DNA from: Thamnaconus septentrionalis | Lineage: Eukaryota > Chordata > Actinopteri > Tetraodontiformes > Monacanthidae | DNA: 64,000 bases | Assembly (NCBI GenBank): GCA_009823395.1 | Contig: CM020515.1 | Location: 7,052,489-7,116,488, forward strand | Direction of reading: 5' to 3' | In this document: piece by piece, positions 59,081-64,000 of the stretch | How positions within the stretch are numbered: the first letter of the stretch is position 1 | Layout of the letters: each line of letters starts with the position of its first letter | The notes under the pieces: generated by a model | Databases searched by the model: none | The model's input: only the letters and a program-made list of their open reading frames with translations | Told to the model about the DNA's origin: nothing | Position numbers and translations under genes: made by a program

Positions 59081-62000
59081 AAAATGCCTCATCTACCACT
59101 GGACACTGTGGCTCCTGCAGAGCTCATCAGGCCAGGAAATGCTCACTGGACGCCGTTATATGGTGTCAGCTGCACGTGCTGTGCATTTCTAACCTGACGC
59201 GCCGTGATTATGATGGGGACGTTTCCCACTCTGGGTCACGGCACAGGTACAAAGATGCAGCGACAGTATTTGCACTAGTGTAGGATGGGAAGAAAAAAAA
59301 AAAACACAGACGAAAAGGACTACACCAGCAGGGCTTGAAAACAAAAAACAGGAAATGTGTTCTGTACGAAATGAACTCCGCAGTCAAAGACAGAGTCTAG
59401 CCATTCATTTGCATATGACAAACTTCTGTTTTAGTTTTGATTTCGGTTTTGGGAGAGCCCCTTACGTCGGCTCGCCACTTCTCTTCTCGAGTCAGGTCAA
59501 ACTATATGTCAACGCACGTCACAGGACATTCCATATCACACTTTACACAGCAAAACTAAACAAAACGGTAATAACGGCAAAAAACAGCAGAGAGTGAGAT
59601 TATTATAAAGTGAGATTTTTCAGCACAAAGCACAGAAACGCAGGGCATGTGACAGCGTGCCGTGTAAAACGGGAACATTCTGACCAAAAGAATGGCTCTG
59701 AGCTCACTGAAGCACCTGCCGAGTACAGTCCTACTGACCTTGCAGTGCACTACCTTCAAACTGAGCACTCCACCTTGTCAAGTACACAAAGTTACACAAA
59801 CAGCAGCGGTCTTGCACCTCCTCACACACCTCTGGGTACAGTATCGACAGGGAAAAATGTATTATTCTGACAAAATGTAAAATTAGGCAAACAAACTGTT
59901 TGAAATTCACCTGAACACAATAAAAGATGCAGATGCATAAATGTTCCAAACAAGTATTTTTTACAAAGGAATTTTGCAGCCACAACATGGATTAAAATTT
60001 AAATGCAGACATGCAACAGGGCTCTTGTGGTTAAAGGGTAAAAAAGCCTATTTAAACAATTCAAGTACATGAAGATTACTGTTTTTTTGTTCTGTGATAT
60101 TTCACTTAATCTATTTACTTGACTTCAGTTAAATGCACAAGTGTCAAGTATTTCTGGTCATAAATACAAGAATAGTTGTTTGAACTAAAAGCCAAATAAA
60201 GATATGTACATATACACATAAAAAACTATTTTTTTTCTTTTGTCTTTATTATTTACATCTTAGGTTTAAACACTTAACAACCAAATAAAAACTTAACACT
60301 CAGTGTTAAGATGCACTGATTTCACACTATCAATTAAACCCACAAATGTCCTAAAACTTTACAAACTGACATGGGTACATCAAAGGCTTGAAGATGAAGT
60401 TTAAAAGGGGCATATTTGTAAACTAAGGAAGGGGAAATGGCTGAGGACGCTGTTTTTAATTCTTCGAAACTGTGAAACTGAAACAATTATTTCCTTTGAG
60501 TGTAATGGAGGAGTGGGTGAGTAGCGAGTTGGTATGCTACTGCAAACAAGCAATTACCATAGCAACAATTGGAATATTAAGCAAATCTGAAGAGGTTTGC
60601 CGTCTTTAAAGCCTACAGCTTCTGCTCTGCACATCACCAGTTCCTGTTTTGGCATGTATGAAAGTTGCACAATGAACAGGATTTTTCTGCATGAGTTTCT
60701 CAAACTACATTTTTACATTTTTTACATATTTCTAAGAATGGCCAATAATACTAGGTACTATCTCCTTGCCATGGGACCAATCCAATCAAACCTTTGTATA
60801 CAAAACAACAACAAAAAAAATCACAATGCACACCACAACACACATAACCGAAATATAAAAGCAAAAATTTACAAAATGAATAATATTATAAAATGGTACT
60901 ACCAATTTGGGTTGCAGAAGCTACTTTAAAATGCTATGAAAAAATATAAAATAAATAAAACAATTATTTCCTAAAGGAAAATCCCCTGTACTTTACACAG
61001 GATTTAAAAATGGGGTTTAAACCTAGATAACTGTATTAATCACCAGTAAACTTACGTAGAGCATGTGTAAAGAAAGCAGTGGCCACCATCTAATAAACAC
61101 TTAAATAATTGGGGGTTCCACTCACACACCCCTCCACCTCATGCAATATAATGCACACTCATCTGTCAGACCCATTCCTGTTGTTCATGCAGTTATGTGG
61201 GGGAGGGGGCTTGCAAAATTTTCAGTGGCTGTTGCTGCAGTTCCACGTTTGCTTTACACTCATTCACTACAGGCATTCTAGACATTTTTTTCTCTCCAGA
61301 GAGGATGGCCTGTTCCCTCTGTACAACTCCCACCCACCCACACACACACACACACCCACACACACACAATCTCCCTCTCTCTCCCTAGCCCCTGGCCCGT
61401 ACCCCTGTTGGCTCTTCCTTCTCCTCCTCTACCACTCCCTGACCTCAGCCTGACACACATTTCCATCAGCCTTCTGATGAATATTAAGACTGTCTCTGTA
61501 AATTCAAACCTCCCCTCCATATCCATATTGGCCAATTCTAATACACACTACGCCCTCACAGTATTGTGTTCACGGGGTTAGCAGTGGGCAACGCCCCCTG
61601 TAGCCCATAAGGAAACTCAACTCAAACACTATGGAGCAGAAAGAAGAAATTGGACCTTTGGAACCCCCCCGGGAAGGGCTCCCCTCCCCCTATTTAAAAA
61701 TATAGCTCGTTCCATGTGAATGGTAACCCCTCCCTCACGGACACACACCCCCATTGAGGCTCCGTGTCAGTGAAAAAGACTGTTTCTGTCGTTTAAATGT
61801 GGCTATTTCAATGACGTTTTAAATTAAATTTAATAATAATCTTATTTTCTTTTTTAATTATAACGATAGTACGGGAAAGGCCGTTCAGCAAGGCAGCAGT
61901 TAATACACGCTTGCTAACTTCAAAGTATCGTTCATACGGTAAAGTAAAAGCGAACACAACCTTTAATGTGCAGAACGTGTTTCCGGAGAACCAAGGAGAA

Positions 62001-63807
62001 AATAAAACCTATTTATTTGAATGTAACGTCAGCTTAGGCAATTACATTTATTTATTTATAAATTTTAGAGTAGACCGGACTCTACACGCCGAGTCAGTTT
62101 TACACCTCTTGCGCACGTATAGATACGTTTATATAATCTACACGAATTTAGCGTCACACGGATTCACCGTAGCACAGCAGTTGGTAGAAATAAGCATTTA
62201 AACGTTGCCATTTTTGTCGATGTTGGACATTTGACTCTCGCTGCGAAAATGTAAACGGCCATTTTGAGAAGGGTTGCCTAAAAAACGAGTTTCTGCTTTT
62301 ACAATACACTCCTATCTATACTCGTTTCACTCTGAGACACGTCTACACAGAGACACACACGCGAGTGAACGGACACGACGACGGGCTGTTCTATACATTG
62401 AACAAGGGGGGAGTAGAGTGTCACAAAGTAGGCCTACACAGTGGGAGGGAAGAAAAAAAAAGGCACGCAGCAGCCAGTACAGTTGTCTTCATTCAGTGTG
62501 CTACGCCATTTTAGCCCCACTGCCTGACGTGGAGCCGTTCCACTTCGTGAACGCACCACGTGTTGTTGAACCAAAAGAAAGTCTCGTGTCGCTCTCGATG
62601 TGGAGCCGTCGTGTTTCCCTACAACCATTTCTGGGATTTGAGTTGTCAAGGTGATCACAGGGAGGGCGTGGGGATTGGCAAGTGAACAAAAGAAACTACC
62701 ATTAGAGTAATTTGCCGAACCACTGGGATATGATATGAAGCAACAGCCTGGTGCCATGCTGGCTGTGTGTGTTAAGAGGTAGTAGCGTTTCTGTGGAACG
62801 CCACCCTTCCACCACCAACACGCCACGCTGCTGCTGACGTGTTTGCGCCAGCAGCCATATTGTATACCCTTCTCGCTTCCCCCCTTCATCCCCAAAACCT
62901 GTTCAAAATCCACTCTTTTATCAAAATATATAATTATATTTAATCAGTGATGAAGCAAATTGTACAACAAATTAGCCAACGGTAAAATGCATCAATAAGC
63001 CAGTGTGGCGAAACGTCCGCTCAATGGTTTTCCTTATCATGTGGAACGTATAGACACGTGTGGCCAAATGGCGGAACATGGAGAGCTACGCTCACTACTC
63101 ACTTCGTATCTGTGCCAAAGGTTACAGGGATGTATGATGATCTTCAGGCGAATTCCATCATACACGTTTGGAGCAGCAGGTCGAGTCTGGCTCCCAGAAC
63201 AACAGCTGATCCACAATGGACCCCACGTTATCCGTCAAACCAGGGAAATCCACAATGATGATTTAGGTACACATCTATTTTTTTTTTTTTTTTTTTTTAA
63301 CGTTACTGCTTTTGACCAATGAAAAGGCATTTAATTAATTGGATTCAGTACTTTTTCCAATTTAATTTCGAAAAATTAGTCACGCTTAAATTAAAAAAAA
63401 AAGACACTCTCGCAACCCTGAAACTACACGTAAGTTGAATACAGCACTGTTCGAGTGCTAAATTAAGACGTGACATATACGTTGAAAATCGTTCAATTAA
63501 AAACGTCGTAAACAACTACATTACACAGACATAAATTTCGAAATGCACACTTCCATCGAAGAAAAGCTTTTTTTTTCCCAAGCAAAGCAAAATAAAAGAG
63601 CATTTAGACCCATTGACGAGTGCAGTTTTTTTTGTTTTTGTTTTTTTTTTAAAAAAGCTCGATAAAAAAATATGAGTGTAAATATAGGTGAACAGAAACA
63701 CACTGTGCACTTCAATGACAACAATTTCGGCGAATTTAATTGCATGTAGTTACGTCTGAGTTACGTGTGAAAAGTTAAAAATGCTTAAGGGGGACAAAAA
63801 CTACAGA

Positions 63808-63810
63808 ACG

Positions 63811-63849
<39 letters not shown>
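63808..63849. repeat. (AC)n microsatellite
   Basis: A pure AC tract of about 40 bp near the right edge. Confidence 0.95.
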
Positions 63850-63853
<4 letters not shown>

Positions 63854-64000
63854 TAAGGAGGCTTTCACGTAAATGCATATATTAAAACTACATAAGCTTA
63901 TAGACGAATTTAGGGCTTCATAAAGATTATGACCTCGAGAATGTCCTCTTGAATAGTGACCCAACAACTCCATTTTTACATATGCAACAAAACAACAACT

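Overview
The window looks like nuclear DNA of a teleost fish, probably a compact-genome percomorph. It has vertebrate exon/intron structure with canonical splice sites and many introns of only 110-180 bp. It is densely packed with (CA)n/(GT)n and other microsatellites, and it carries several small non-autonomous DNA transposons of fish type. I recognise two protein-coding genes, and they converge tail to tail.

Plus strand: prr15l (proline-rich 15-like, 114 aa) occupies a single coding exon at 14470-14814. A strong splice acceptor lies 24 bp before the ATG, so there should be a 5' non-coding exon upstream; a GC-rich candidate ends in a consensus donor at 11191. The first ~10.6 kb is non-coding: microsatellites, one hAT-like MITE (3342-3926), and a few complex stretches that could be conserved non-coding elements.

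Minus strand: igf2bp1 (IGF2 mRNA-binding protein 1 / IMP-1 / ZBP1) runs from its 3' end near 18.5 kb up past the right edge. Thirteen coding exons, matching exons 3-15 of the vertebrate gene, lie between 24845 and 32719. They encode RRM2 and all four KH domains with intact GxxG loops. Exons 1-2 (RRM1) were not found, so intron 2 must exceed 31 kb and the gene is partial here. The last exon appears to continue into a ~6.3 kb 3' UTR (about 18.5-24.8 kb) with three let-7 seed matches and two Pumilio-type motifs, in keeping with the known let-7 control of IGF2BP1. Both genes flank the HOXB cluster on human 17q21, which supports the paralog assignments.

The most notable observations are these. Exon 10 has an apparent one-base insertion in a C5 run that puts KH3-KH4 out of frame. 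One MITE family occurs three times within 9.3 kb, twice inside igf2bp1 introns. Tandem repeats abut splice sites: a heptamer minisatellite forms the polypyrimidine tract of exon 10, a CA repeat follows the exon 8 donor, and a TTC repeat precedes exon 3. The remaining ~31 kb to the right (presumed intron 2) holds several CpG-rich clusters, very long CA tracts and a few structured repeats, but no other coding exon I can support.
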